From NCBI RefSeq assembly GCF_026230105.1, contig NC_079474.1, forward strand, positions 40,190,294 through 40,254,293: a stretch of DNA of 64,000 bases, in the 5' to 3' direction. Both the position numbers and the translations under genes were made by a program. Of the stretch, positions 24,871 to 38,000 are shown piece by piece. How positions within the stretch are numbered: position 1 is the stretch's first letter; each line of letters begins with the position of its first letter. A model generated the notes under the pieces. It saw only the letters and a program-made list of their open reading frames with translations. It was not told the DNA's origin and did no database searches. The stretch is from Diorhabda sublineata. Taxonomy: Eukaryota; Arthropoda; Insecta; Coleoptera; Chrysomelidae.

Positions 24871-26936
24871 TTTATCAGGTGTTTGAGGGGCAAGAGGAAA
24901 ACGCAACTGTGTTCGACACTTAGATCTTAAAAACGTCCATTTGGAATATGGGTTTGAAGCATTGCGTACATATGTGCTCGATTGGGTGCTCAAATTTTGT
25001 AATTGAAAAGCGACATCTGCTGCCAATAATAGCATATTATTGAATATTTTTTTCTTTATTACGTGTCCAACACAACTTTTTCATACATCTTTGTCAAACT
25101 CCGATAGAATTTGACGTATGCTTTCAATCACTACCGCACCGTAGATAAACGATTATATTTTTGTAGTTTTGCTTTTAATGTACTTCAAACCATTTCTATA
25201 GGATTAGACACACAATGATATGACCGACACTCTCAACTCTCTTACAGACCCATTATGATTCTAAACCTGGCTGAACGCAATAAACGTTTTGTTTAAGTGG
25301 TACAGTAAATCGACACAATTCTTCTTACTGGGTTTGGGAAAACCCCCACGGGATTCGATCAAAACACACCCAGCGCCATCAGAAACAATTATTTTTGGGT
25401 AAGAATAGTCAGGGGAAAATGTATTGGTCCTTATTTCTTTCATGGAAATTTAACAGCTGAGCGATATTTGGAATATCTTTATATGGCAGTGCTTCTAATT
25501 GCCTCATTTCCAAATCCAAATATAAGGAAAAACTTTATCTAGTTATCTACAAATGATTGGATCATATCGGGAACTGCCAATTTTTCTTGAGCTTCTCTGG
25601 TGTTAATATAATAGAACAATAAATTTTTTGTATTTATATTACCTAAGCTAACCTAACAAGAACTAAATAATTATTAATCATTTTGTTTTACTTTTTTTTG
25701 AGACGTTATAAAAGTTAAATGTAAAGTTGTTATTATAACAATTACTAAATTGTAGTGGATTTTGTAAATCATATTGACTTCTTCAGTCTTATTAAATTTG
25801 GCCTTTTGCCTTTCGGCACCCAGCTAGATTTATATTGTATTCGCCTATTTCCTCTATAGTTCGAGACGATATATAACATAAGAAAAAGAAGCATTTCAAT
25901 ACATATATGTTTTATTTTTTAGTACAAGTGTGAAATAAGCTACTTTCTTAGGTAAAAATGAGTGTGTAATCTATAATTTTTATAAGTGGTCGAACCATGG
26001 ATAACTTTGTTCGATAGATAATTTTTTCATTAAAAAAAGAACGTCGCTCCAGGAAGCATAATTCATTCAGTTGGCTGGCTAGCCTATCGACGCCTCAGCA
26101 ATGAAAGCTACACTCAAGAGTGGGTCAATCACAAACAAAGATTTGTTTCTGATAGCGGGGTAAATACCCAAAAAATTGAGGCCAGCTGGAGACCTCTGAG
26201 AGCATTCTTCCGCGATAGGCATGTACCTTCAGAAGATTGGGAGACATAATCATAGAATATACATGGCGACGAGAATATTGCAAACCTAAACTAAAAATAG
26301 ACCCATTCATTTCACTAATAGAAGAAATCAAAAAAGACTTTCAAAACTAAAAAGTTATGGATTCAAGTCCAATTAAAATATTTGATTGAGGAAATTTTTT
26401 TTTGTTTTCCTTTATTTCAGTCTCTTACATAACCTAACCTAACCTTACAAAAATTACTAAAATTTCATACTTTTTCCACAGAAACTCATCTGCGCACGAT
26501 AAATCAATTTCTCGTAATGTATCGTAATGTATAGAGTTTCATGATGATCGTTGTGGGGTGGCTTATCATAATAGTGCCCAAGGGGGTCCTAAAAGCCAAT
26601 GTTCGACGGCTCCCCATGTATATAAATCCATCATCGTTCATTTTTTATATAAAAAATCCAAATTTCATTCTTTTGGACAACTCTGGCTATAAATTGCAAT
26701 CTAAATCCACGTACATTGTACAATCGTTAAGTAATTAGTGTGGTACCAAGAAAATATGCAATATGATGTAGGGAACAAAATTATATCTTTATATTTATAA
26801 AATCAACAATTTTTAGATAATTATTTATGTAACCTGCTTACTCTCAACACACAGGTATCTTATCTTATCATGTAACTGTACCAGTAATTAAAGGTAATCT
26901 TATTACGTACTGTACCGTAATAGCGTACGTATCAAA

Positions 26937-29900
26937 ATGAGGGAAATCGTACATGTACAAGTGGGTCAATGTGGTAATCAAATTGGGTCTAAAGTAAGTT
27001 AAGAATACATTTTCTAAGTAGATATATGTATAAATGGTGCAGTTTAATCTATATTCGTTACAAGTTTAGTTTTCATTAGTAGTTTGCCGATAACTAGTTT
27101 TAATTTACATCATCTCATTGCCGCACCTATGGGATTAAAGATACATTTTCATTATTAGTATTTGAATCTTTATTGTTGTTATTACTTCAATAATTATCAC
27201 GATTTGATACATAATAATATTCGAATAATGAAATTTATTATTTAAAAATAGAACTTCGTCTATATAATTTTAGGGTACAAAATAATTATTTGCAGTATTG
27301 AAGTATAATTATTATCTCTAATGATAAACAAAACTTGTTAAAAAATGTTTTGATTTGAAAAAAACATATGAATAGTTAATCAATATGAAAATAATTGCAG
27401 CTATAAAAATTCATTCCCCGTATTTTTTATCATTCCTCGTATTTTATAGAATTTGCTTACTATCACTACTTCACTTCGATAAAATTCAATGAAAATCCTA
27501 CAATATGCACATTAGAATTAGTTAATTGGAACGATAATAATCTAATCAATGTTATGCAAGTATCAGTTACATGTCGTGTACAACAGTTTCGTATCAATCG
27601 CCAAAAACGAATTGGGAACCTATTAATAAAAAAACCATGAATGATTAAAGGAAAGAGATATTTTTATTACATCCAAAATACATTTTGCTCCAATGTCTGC
27701 ATAATTTTTTGACAGTTTCGACTAAAATTATCCAACTAGAATTTATTAGTTAAATTCAGGTATTGAAATGTTCAATTTTTTCACAAAGGGGAAATTTATT
27801 AATGCAAACTAAATACTTCTTCTTCTTTTCTTTTGGAGTGCTTTACCAACAAAAGAACATAGTTATACGAGGATGTATTGATATCTAGTTAGCCTAGACC
27901 AGTTCTATGCATAACAAAATATTGTGTTACCATAGCAACGAACAATAACTTATTAAAAGTGTTAGTGTGAAGTTTGACGTCAAAAAAGTAAACCAGAGTT
28001 ACGCAATAAATTAAAAGAAAAAAGATATCCACCGAAATTGTAAAAATCGAAATATGCCTAATACCATTGGTGATCAATGTTCTTCGTATGGCACCGTGAA
28101 AAATTGGAGTGTAAGCTTCAAAAGAGGTAAATTTTCCATTGAAGATGATGACCGATCGGGAAGGCCAGTTTCTGTGTCAGTCCCCGAAAATATCGATGCA
28201 GTTCATGACATGATTTTATCAGACCGTCGAATTGGTCTAAAACGGATATCTGAAACACTGATTATTTCATACGAACGCGTTCATCATATTGTTCACGTAA
28301 ATTTGCACATGAAGAAAATTGCTGCAAAATGGATCCCCAAATGTTTGAATGTTGACCAAAAGCGTGCAAGGGTAGAAGCATCGCGTTCGATCTGTGCTCG
28401 ATTTGAAAACGATGTAGACTTCTTAAACCGAATTGTTACTATGGATGATACTTGGGTACTTTTCTACGATCCAGAAACAAAGCAACGATCGATGGAATAG
28501 CGACATTCTGGTTTTTCAAGACCAAAGAAGTTTCGTGTCCAAAAATCTGCTGGAAAAGTTCTTGCTTCAGTTTTTTGGAATTGCCATGGAGTAATCATGA
28601 TTGATTTTATGGATAAGGATAGAACAATAACCGGAGATTACTATTCGATATTACTGACCCCCCTTATTCACCAGATTTAGCTCCTTAACTGAAAAAAAGT
28701 TTAAAAGGTCGTAAATTTTTAGAGATACTTTTACCCTCAGGTAATACTTCAGTAGGTTCTGTTTGAATAATGGACTCACCACCAATTTCAACAATTTGAT
28801 TGTTTTTATTTTCAGTTCTGGGAAATCATTTCTGATGAACACGGTATAGATCCAAATGGAAAATATATTGGAGATTCTGACCTTCAATTAGAAAGATTGA
28901 ATGTATATTACAATGAAGCAAGTGGTGGTAATTATGTACCTAGATCCATATTGGTGGATTTAGAACCTGGAACTATGGATTCTGCAAGATCTGGGCCGTA
29001 TGGGGCGCTATTTCGACCAGATAACTTCGTTTTTGGCCAATCCGGTGCAGGAAATAACTGGGCAAAAGGACATTATACAGAAGGTATTTTTACTTTAAAA
29101 TTGTAATTTTGTCCATTATATTCATCATTTTTACAGGTGCTGAGCTGGTAGATTCCGTTATGGACGTAATAAGAAAAGAATCCGAAAATTGTGATTGTCT
29201 TCAAGGTTTCCAGCTTGTTCATTCTATTGGTGGTGGTACTGGTTCTGGTATGGGTACACTTTTAATAGCAAAAATGCGTGAAGAATATCCTGATAGGATA
29301 ATGACAAGTTTTTCTGTAGTACCATCACCAAGAGTATCTGAAACTGTAGTAGAACCTTACAATGCAACTTTATCAGTTCACCAATTAATCGAAAATACCG
29401 ATGAAACTTTCTGTATAGATAATGAGGCACTTTATGACATTGCTATGCATACACTGAAGTTACCTTCACCATCATACGGAGATTTGAATTATTTAGTTTC
29501 ACTTACCATGTCAGGTAAAATTTTTTAACCGATTTATTGCTCTAGTTCTCAAATAATATATATGTTTTAGGTGTAACCACTTGTTTGAGGTTCCCAGGTC
29601 AACTAAATGCAGATCTTCGCAAATTAGCAGTTAACATGGTTCCTTTTCCTCGACTTCATTTCTTCGTACCTGGATTTGCACCCCTTACCCCTAGAAACAG
29701 CATAAAATACAGAGCTTTATCAGTATCAGAACTTACTCAACAAATGTTTGATTCCAGAAACATGATGGCTGCTTGCGATCCAAGAAATGGAAGGTAATCA
29801 TTAAAGCTATTCATTATATGCGAAATATTAATTCTGATACAATTTTTAATTATTAATATATTAGTCAACATCCTCCTATAAATTATTATTTTTCTTCGGT

Positions 29901-31367
29901 TTTAATCTCTACTTATTTTTCTTTTTTCCTTATCTGTTGATATTGCCACACTTCAATGTCATAACTATGTTTAATTCAGATACTTCCTCATCTTGTTTCT
30001 ATTTTATAGGTATTTAACAGTTGCTACTGTATTCAGAGGAAAAATGTCAATGAAAGAAATTGACGAACAAATGTTCAACATTCAAAACAAGAATAGTAGT
30101 TACTTCGTTGAATGGATACCGAATAATGTTAAAGTTGCTGTTTGTGATATTCCTCCCAGAGGATTAAAAATGTCTGCCACATTTATAGGAAATACCACTG
30201 CCATTCAAGAATTATTCAAACGAGTATCTGAACAATTTAATGCCATGTATGCTAGAAAGGCTTTCGTACATTGGTATACTGGAGAAGGTAACTATTATTT
30301 TTGTTGTTTCAACTTAAAAAACTATTCATATATGATTTGGATTTAAAAATGATTGTTGCTTCTGCAAATTGACGTTTTTTAATAATCACAATATTATAAT
30401 ATCAATAAAAGTTTTCATAATAATCTGTAACTCTCAATAACCACCTCTTTCTAAATAAAAAAAAAGGTTAAAAATATGGGGAATTAGAATAAAACAAAAT
30501 AAAAACTTTTATATTAAAGATGAGTCAATATACTCCAATTTTCATAAAAAAATAGATATATTCAGATAAATTTAAATAAAATACTTCCTTGTTTCCAAAT
30601 TAAATTGGAATCAACAAATTACCAAAGCTACTAACCAAAGAGAAGACGTGAAAATGTTTAGATGGGGATACCACAACAAAATATACCGGGAAAATTTTTC
30701 GATAGTTACACTGTAATAAAATGTTTATTTGTGTAGCTTGTGTCACAAACAACAGATGATGAAACCCTAAGATAAAATGATGAGTTGTTCTGTTTTGAAA
30801 AGACTCATTATTTCACTAGTGAGAAAATACGACTTGACTACAGTTTAGACAACTAGATGTAATGTATCTTCGGGCTAACCAATGATGGTTGACCATATTC
30901 TTTGTATAAAAACTATTTTGTTACTTAATAACCAAAATTTTAATTGTTAATATCTAACCAACAACCATGTTAGTTGGTTAACACACAAGTTAAATGATTC
31001 AATTCATTACTTTGGAAAAAAATCTCTATTAATCAAAAAAATATTTTACTAAACTTGGTTTCAATAATCCGACTACCGTACTCAACGAATGTCAAACAAT
31101 TAAGAACCTCGAATCTGTTTACAAACCGCTTTGAATACCAAAATCCTATTGTACAGAAATGCTATAAATAAACTTTCACCAATATGAAACGCTTCATAGT
31201 TTGAAATTAATTGTATTTTATTAGGTATGGATGAGTTGGAATTCACCGAAGCAGAATCAAACATGAATGATTTGATATCCGAATATCAACAATACGAAAA
31301 CGCTGCTGTTGATGATGAAGGAGATTTTGATGACGAATTAGAAGAAGAGCCTGCTGAAGAGAATTGA
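26937..31367 (+). CDS. Beta-tubulin, divergent, axonemal/testis-type
   Basis: Exons: 26937-26993, 28816-29083, 29137-29514, 29571-29793, 30010-30287 and 31225-31367, GT-AG and in phase, giving 448 aa. The start MREIVHVQ contains the MREI element used in tubulin mRNA autoregulation. The GTP-binding loop GGGTGSGMGT, NNWAKGHYTEG and HWYTGEGMDE are intact, so it should form heterodimers with alpha-tubulin. Many positions that are nearly invariant in housekeeping beta-tubulins differ: LKLPSPSYGDLNYL for LKLTTPTYGDLNHL, AMYARKAFVHW for AMFRRKAFLHW, FVPGFAPLTPRNS for FMPGFAPLTSRGS. The acidic tail has DDEGDFDDE (EGDF at 433-436), close to the axoneme motif EGEF. These features suggest a male-germline isotype; that is inference. 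Intron 1 contains a mariner element. A polyadenylation signal is at 31428. Confidence 0.96.
27868..28722 (+). mobile_element. mariner element, truncated, in beta-tubulin intron 1
   Basis: It begins after TA with CGAGGATGTATTGATATC, the same terminus as the copy at 63023. The transposase frame 28054-28500 includes SFKRGKFSIEDDDRSGRPVS, the HTH region and TMDDTWVLFYDPETK (first catalytic Asp), then a stop where relatives have EWRHSG. A deletion removes the section from after GDYYSILL to PLIHQI, including the second Asp, and the part between SPDLAP and LKKSLKGRKF, including the third. The right terminal repeat is missing. It lies in the same orientation as the host gene and leaves the splice acceptor at 28815 intact. 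Confidence 0.9.
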
Positions 31368-32009
31368 ATAATTCCATATAAGAAATTTAAGACATTCTTT
31401 TTGTAAATTATTTCCATTGTCAATCAAAATAAATTTCTTTACTAAGATATTTATTATTATTTAACTGAACTACAATGAGCTTTGCAAAAGTCAAACTCTT
31501 TGCTTCAAAGTAAATATATACTTTCATCCTTTTCATGTTCCTACATTCATCATATGGTAATAAATCATATTTTTATTTTGGTTCTATTTTTAAGAATAGA
31601 TCGTTCCACATTCACTAAATGAGTAGAAAGTTTAAAATCAGTTCTAGGTATACTATCTATATATAAAAATATAAACCAAATCTATTTCAAGATTTATTTT
31701 CAACTCAATTATCAAAGGACCTCTAAATTTTTTTTATTACTAATATAATTCTTCAATATATTACATCATATATAGTAACTCAGAAACTTTTAAATTGAAA
31801 AATAAATGTTTACATTTCACAATTTCAGACCACCTAAAAATACAAAATATGTGAAAAATAGCCTACATTTTAGGAGATGACGTACAAAATATGAATAAGT
31901 GAAGTATCAATCTATGTAAAAGCTATGAATTGATTTATTCATTTTATACAAATAGATTGTGAACCATACATGAAAGAAAGTATATTTCGAAACTTTCATC
32001 CAAATGTTT
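31368..32009. other. Convergent 3' spacer between beta-tubulin and the THAP/ZAD/FLYWCH/MULE gene
   Basis: It holds the tubulin polyadenylation signal and, on the minus strand, an AATAAA at 31934-31939, about 71 bp past the stop of the opposing gene. Nothing else was recognised. Confidence 0.6.
31428..31433 (+). terminator. Polyadenylation signal AATAAA of the beta-tubulin gene
   Basis: AATAAA lies 61 bp after the stop codon. Confidence 0.7.
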
Positions 32010-35000
32010 TCATTCATATGCAACATAAGTATTTTCACCAGGTTCTTGTTGTTCTGCAACTTCTTCTCTAGGTTTTAAAACAAACCCACCATTTTCATCA
32101 ATAACTGCTTCCATTATTATACGATCACCACTTTCCTGTTCCTGTCCTTCTCCTTCTTCTTCTTGAATTACTTCTTCTAATTCTTCTTGACCTTCATATT
32201 CCGTTAAATATTCACCAGCTACTATGGAGAAATTTGCAGCATTTATCAATTCGTCAATAACCTCTCCTTCGTAGCGATAGAAACCCCATATCCACAGTTG
32301 ATTTTCCATGCATTTAATGTAACCTACAAAACGTTAGATAAGAAGAAGCTTCAAGACCTTATCATTTTTATTATTCCCAAAATAAAAGGTTCATTGAACT
32401 AAAGATGAACAATAAGAAAATGATTACAGATGTAATGTTTGCATGTAGTGCACAATAAATAAATTGAAGTAAGTTGCAGAAAATATTTTTTAAAACTGTT
32501 CAAATTATTTTGTACAGAGATCCCTGCATGGTGAAAAATAAAAATAAAATAGTTAGTTTTATTGTGATAGCAAATTTCCAAGAGTTGTTTGTAAAACCAA
32601 GTGACTAGTAATTTCTAAATTAGGAAAACAGGGCAAAGTTCGACCCATAGCATATTACATCACTTAGTAAGTCGTGTGACTGACACACATATAGCACAGC
32701 AATTGTCAAATCCATAAGAAGTTTATGAAGTACCACTTTCAAAAGACTATGAGTAAAATTTCATGACATTTCGATTAGTCAGAAAAAAATGACAGCCATT
32801 CAAGTGAAGCTACTTTTAAAAAAAAATCGTGTGTTAATACCACATAGAGTTGCAAAAATCAAGGAAAAAAAAACGCTCGCCGTTAAGGAATTCAACTCAA
32901 ATGAAGAAGTAGTTGCTGAAACTGAACCATATTTTGAGGCAAAAGACAAATCCTTCTACAAGCACGGCATTGAGAAGTTAGAGAAGCGTTGGAATGATTG
33001 TATTGCTCTTAAAGGAGATTACAATGAGGAATAAAATCGATTTTTGGCAAAAAAATGTTTTTCTTAGTCAGTCACACGACTTATTGAGTGATGTGTTACA
33101 TTTAGTTTAAGAATTTTATTCAATATTTGATATACAGTATGTATACAATCATTGCAGTAATTATATTTTTAAACGCACATAGAAGTTTCTAATTAATTTG
33201 TAAATAAAACCACATTAAGGCCATGGACCATTATATTAGAATATATTTCAGTAGTAGGATGAAGTCCATTCTTTTAGAGAAGGATGATGTAGTGCAATGG
33301 ACCTTTATAATTTTTTATTATTGATATTTTTTATCCCCTCTTATATATTATATTCCATTAAAATAATTACTAACTTAGTTACTAATCTAGAATACAACTA
33401 TTACTGAGTATATATGAAGAGGTTATAAATAATGTGATCTGAAAATGGTCAAAGTAACTTAGAAAATAAAAACAAAATATCTGCTCTTTGTTTCATTATG
33501 TTTTAATGAACTTAGTTGACTATATAAATATAAATAACGCCCACAACAGTCAACGTATTAAATACCTTGAAATTTCGTTATTTTACATTATTACTAATCA
33601 AGAAAAAAATTAGAATTTCATAAAAAGACACTTACCCAAAACTCTTGAAAAGAAATTATTGACGTTAATTCTGGGATGATTTTCAATAAACTGCCACGCC
33701 CTCAGTACGTTTTTCTTTTGTGCACTACTTAGGTCCCTAGCAAAAGATTTTTTATTAGGATTCGAATAAGTTATGTGCAGAAACGACTCCAGTTCTATGA
33801 GTTTCTCGATAACAGTAACGACATCTGTGGATTTCTGTGACTTTCCTTTGGTCAGCATCAAATAATCACGAAGTTTCTTAAATGGCGCTATAACATTTTC
33901 GTTAATACGATTTTCCAATCTGTGAACGCAGAATAAATCTGGAGTGACCTTCTCAATCCATTCGGATTGAACATGATCAAAAAGATCCTTAGTTAAATCT
34001 TCAATTCCCAGGCTTTTTGCTTGTTCTCTAATGTTCTGAAAACCATCTATTATAGTATTTACAGGTAATAATGGCAACATAAGTAGCATGTGGTAAATAT
34101 TTCTGAAAAAATTGTTTGTTTCTAGATCTTTTGTCAGGCGGAAAGAACAAATTTTTTTGTACAAGTTTTGTGTGTAATAAAAGACGGATCCACCTATGCT
34201 GGAATCAACATAAATTTCGCCAAGTGCATAATATAGGTTGCCTTCATATTCTGTTACAATTTCATCTGGGCGTAGTCTTGGAGCAAGAGTATCGTGAAGG
34301 AACTCAAATATTTTCTTGTATATTTCTTGAGTTTTATAGTTGACTAGAGCGAACATAATTGGAAAGTACTGAAATACAAAAATATATAATTATGATTCTT
34401 CAAAAAATAATAAATATACAAAGTGAGGACAACAAAAAAGGGAGGAAGAACGTAGTAGGAGGAAGTTTGGAAACTACAAGAGGAATAAGATTGATAACAT
34501 GATATAAAAGCCAATTAGGGAAAATATGTAGTAATAATATATCAGAAAATAATCCAACATCTCCTCAACCACAAAAGGAATATTATTGAAAACACGAAAG
34601 TCAGTGGGGGAAAATATTCGAAAAGAATCTATCATGAAGTGACTTAACATTTGCTTCCCACCTTACACCTCAAACAGATGTAAAAAATAATTTATTATAG
34701 TATTCTTGTTGAATTATTGTTTTCAATGTCACTGGAAATTCAGCCAGTGAGTTTGTATCACCACTTGTTGCTTTTCCTGTAATCTTTATGCTGTGAAGAT
34801 TATTTCTATGTTTAAATCTATTAAACCATCTTCGAATAGCAACGAAAGTTTCACTTATGTCACTTGTAATTAAAAATTCTTGTAGCTTTTTCCATTTCAA
34901 TTTCGTCGTCAATCCATATACAGTCGTTTTTCCATTTCCTCTATAATGTTATTTTTAGAACGGGAAATTCTAGTTAAGGAGCTTGATGTAGTTGCAGTTG

Positions 35001-38000
35001 CCGATGACAGTATTTTTTCTTTATACTTAAGAATTGTCATTTTTGTTGAAGTAACCAAATTCAGTGGCAGCACTAATTTGAGATTGACGTTACCAGAATC
35101 TAATGACTAGCATTTTAGTTTTCAGTTGAATGCTTTTTCTGGTTGCTTTATTTTCTTGTTTTTTATTATCATCCATGATAAAAGCTATAAATCATAATAT
35201 TTGTCACTGTATTCATAGTTATAGTTTTATATAAATTTATAAACTCACAATAATTTAAACAAATGTTTCAGATTATAATAATGCATCCGTACAGCACTGC
35301 ACCTACCTAATCAACACAACTACATACACTGTTTAGGATATGTTATTTGGAAACTTAGCACTGAGGAGGGAATCCTTGGGTTGAAATAAAAGAGCGGTAA
35401 ACCGAAACAGCGTTAAGCGGGGTCTTACTGTATCTAAATAATACTGACAAAGAATATTGAATACTACTTACACTGTCTTCTGCCCAAACTAATACAGTTA
35501 CCAGTTGATATGAAAATGACTCTTCTGTCTCTATTCTAAATGAAGCATCTATATACATCAGGTCACTTTCTGACATCAACTCTATAGTATTGGCGTTAGC
35601 AAATACTATTGCTTTGGCATTATCTTCAGCTGTGAATTTTTCTTGATAGAACTGTATTCCGAAATTGGTAAATTGTAATTTATAAAAGGAGTCGTCTTCT
35701 ATATAATTGTAAAGATCATCAAAAGATTTTATAAATTTTGTTTTGTAAGAAACTTGATGACTACAAATTTCATTGATTACGTTCCTCAAGGGAATGAGTT
35801 CTTTAATTTCAGGATCTCTGAAAAATGTTATACATAGTAGTAATATTTTAAAATCAATTTTCAAAATACGACTTTTTAGTGTAAAAAGGTTGAATGCAAA
35901 ATTAGTATAGAGACATTATAAGTAATTGTGAATAATCAATTAATAGAAAAGGTCTTATTCCACACTGGTTATACTAGTGAAGCTTATGAGAAGAATTGTA
36001 GAAATTGTAGTAAGTTAGACTTTTGCACAAGAATTTTCTATAAATTCTAGTGTCTAATTAATTTGACAATTGACTAAGAATTTAATGGTAGTCTATAAAT
36101 TATAAATATACAGTTAAAAATTATGACAATAAAGTAAGTAGTACCTAAGATATAACTTACTTCTCACATACTTCATCATAAACACTTTTAAATTTAAGTG
36201 TTTTGTCACTTTGCATTTTTCGTTTCATGACATGGAAAAACATTTGTTTCTTTTTTTCTGCTTCTGTTGGAGGATTATGATCATGGGCCACCAACACCCT
36301 TACGTCGTTACTATATAAATTTGAAGTTTCTATTTTCTTTTGAACTGCTTTGGCATTGCACAGTGGTAATAAGCATCTCATATATCTGGAATGTAGAAAA
36401 AACTGATTTAATTACCTTACATTATTCTGGATAAAACTGTTTTGTCTGCTTCAAAGCTGGCAAGTTTGAATATTTTACTATAGCCAATGGGGTAAAGTGA
36501 GGGCTCTGAAATAAATCAACTGATGGATAGTAGACCGGAAATAATGCCATTTGTCCCCCCCACCCCCGAGCTAAGGGAGCGACTGATATGAGATAATAGA
36601 GTGGAAATGGGATGTTCAAGTATTAGAGACTAAATGGGCGTAAAAATTGTTATATTAATGGGCAACAATTTGGTAAAAAATAATTTATAATCATTATTTT
36701 TCTTGCATCCCTGATTTAAACATGTTTTAAACACTTTTTTGCACATAATTTCAAACTGTTTAAGGTTTTTTTTCAACTCTGCTAGAAAATGATTTACATT
36801 CAAACTTTGTTTTCATTAGTGTAATAAAACAGCAATGAAAAGGGTGGGCCTCATTAAACTAGCATATAAAATGATATGAATACAAGATAAGAGTATTCAG
36901 ATAAACCGAAGCGCACTTTGTACCCAGATGTACACATATTACTGAATAGAAGAAATATTAAAGCTTAATTACAAATGATTCTTAAAATTTTTTACAATCA
37001 CTGTAAACATTAGAGTAAATTGAATGAATCATTATAATTCCACTCAAAAGCTAGATGATAATTCGAAAGAGTTTTACTTGTCAATAGTGAGATAAAAGAG
37101 AAATTTATAGAAATAATATTACAGCTTATATTTACTGAAATAATCACAAATATGTAAGGAATTTAGTATGAACTATTTATTCAACTCAATGAAATTAATA
37201 GTTACACTTTGGCGACAACTTTTAAATTGTAAGAAATCGATGCTTTGACACGATCAACTTAAATTTTGTAGTCTTAGGATTACAGCTAGCAAAAAAAAAT
37301 TCAAACTCAAAGTAGAAATTTAACATATTTTTTTAAGCATATAAATAACTTACCGAACATTTTGTTTACAGAGCCTGTACTCGAACAAATAATTATCCAC
37401 TAAACAGAATTCATCCTCATGTAAATAGCTCATCGATATCCCTTGAAACATACCAGGTAGTGACTTGTAAGTTCTTCTTGGTGCGTCATCATCCTCTGAC
37501 ATTCTTCTTCTAGACTTAACTTCAGTTCGGCTTTTCTTAATCCTTAAATCTTCTTTGTTGGCCGATCTAATGACAATTGGTAGTTGTAAATTTGATAACA
37601 CTGTGCTCTCCTCTGTACTATCTTCATCATCATCTTGAATGTGAATAATTATATTGTCGGCACTAGCTTGCTCTTCTGATAAAGTTCCTTCTAAAACTCG
37701 ACGAAGTTCTTCTTCCATATTGTTTATAGGTTCTTCTTTGAATTTTACTGAAAAGAAAAACGAAACTAACATTACCTAGAAAATACATCAGTTTTGCACA
37801 AGCGGAAATTAAACTGGAAAGTAAGCACTGATCGACTTAAAGTTTACATGGGAGTGCTAAAGAAAACTTGATGAAAGAGAGAAAAATCACAGAGTCACTG
37901 CAGTCTCGATTATTGGTTCTAAAGGAATCATAAAAAATGGAAAGGCTTATCACTTACCAGATGTGGGGTACTAATGCCTTGTTTTATTAGCTCGGAACAT

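Larger units (their letters stand above)
23839..26936. other. Intergenic region with two inverted MITE copies, otherwise unassigned
   Basis: Between NKIRAS and the beta-tubulin gene I found no exon chain. Two related MITEs (listed separately) are present. At 26430-26450 there is a short CCTAACCTAACCTTA run, complement of the insect telomere unit TTAGG, and a similar CTAACCTAA at about 25650. Open frames at 24814-25035, 25261-25443 and 26125-26331 (minus) are short and unrecognised, and may be transposon debris. Promoters for the two flanking divergent genes should lie at the ends. Confidence 0.5.

Noticed and set aside
29224..29430. Minus-strand open frame inside beta-tubulin exon 3
   Set aside because: Shadow of the tubulin coding strand.
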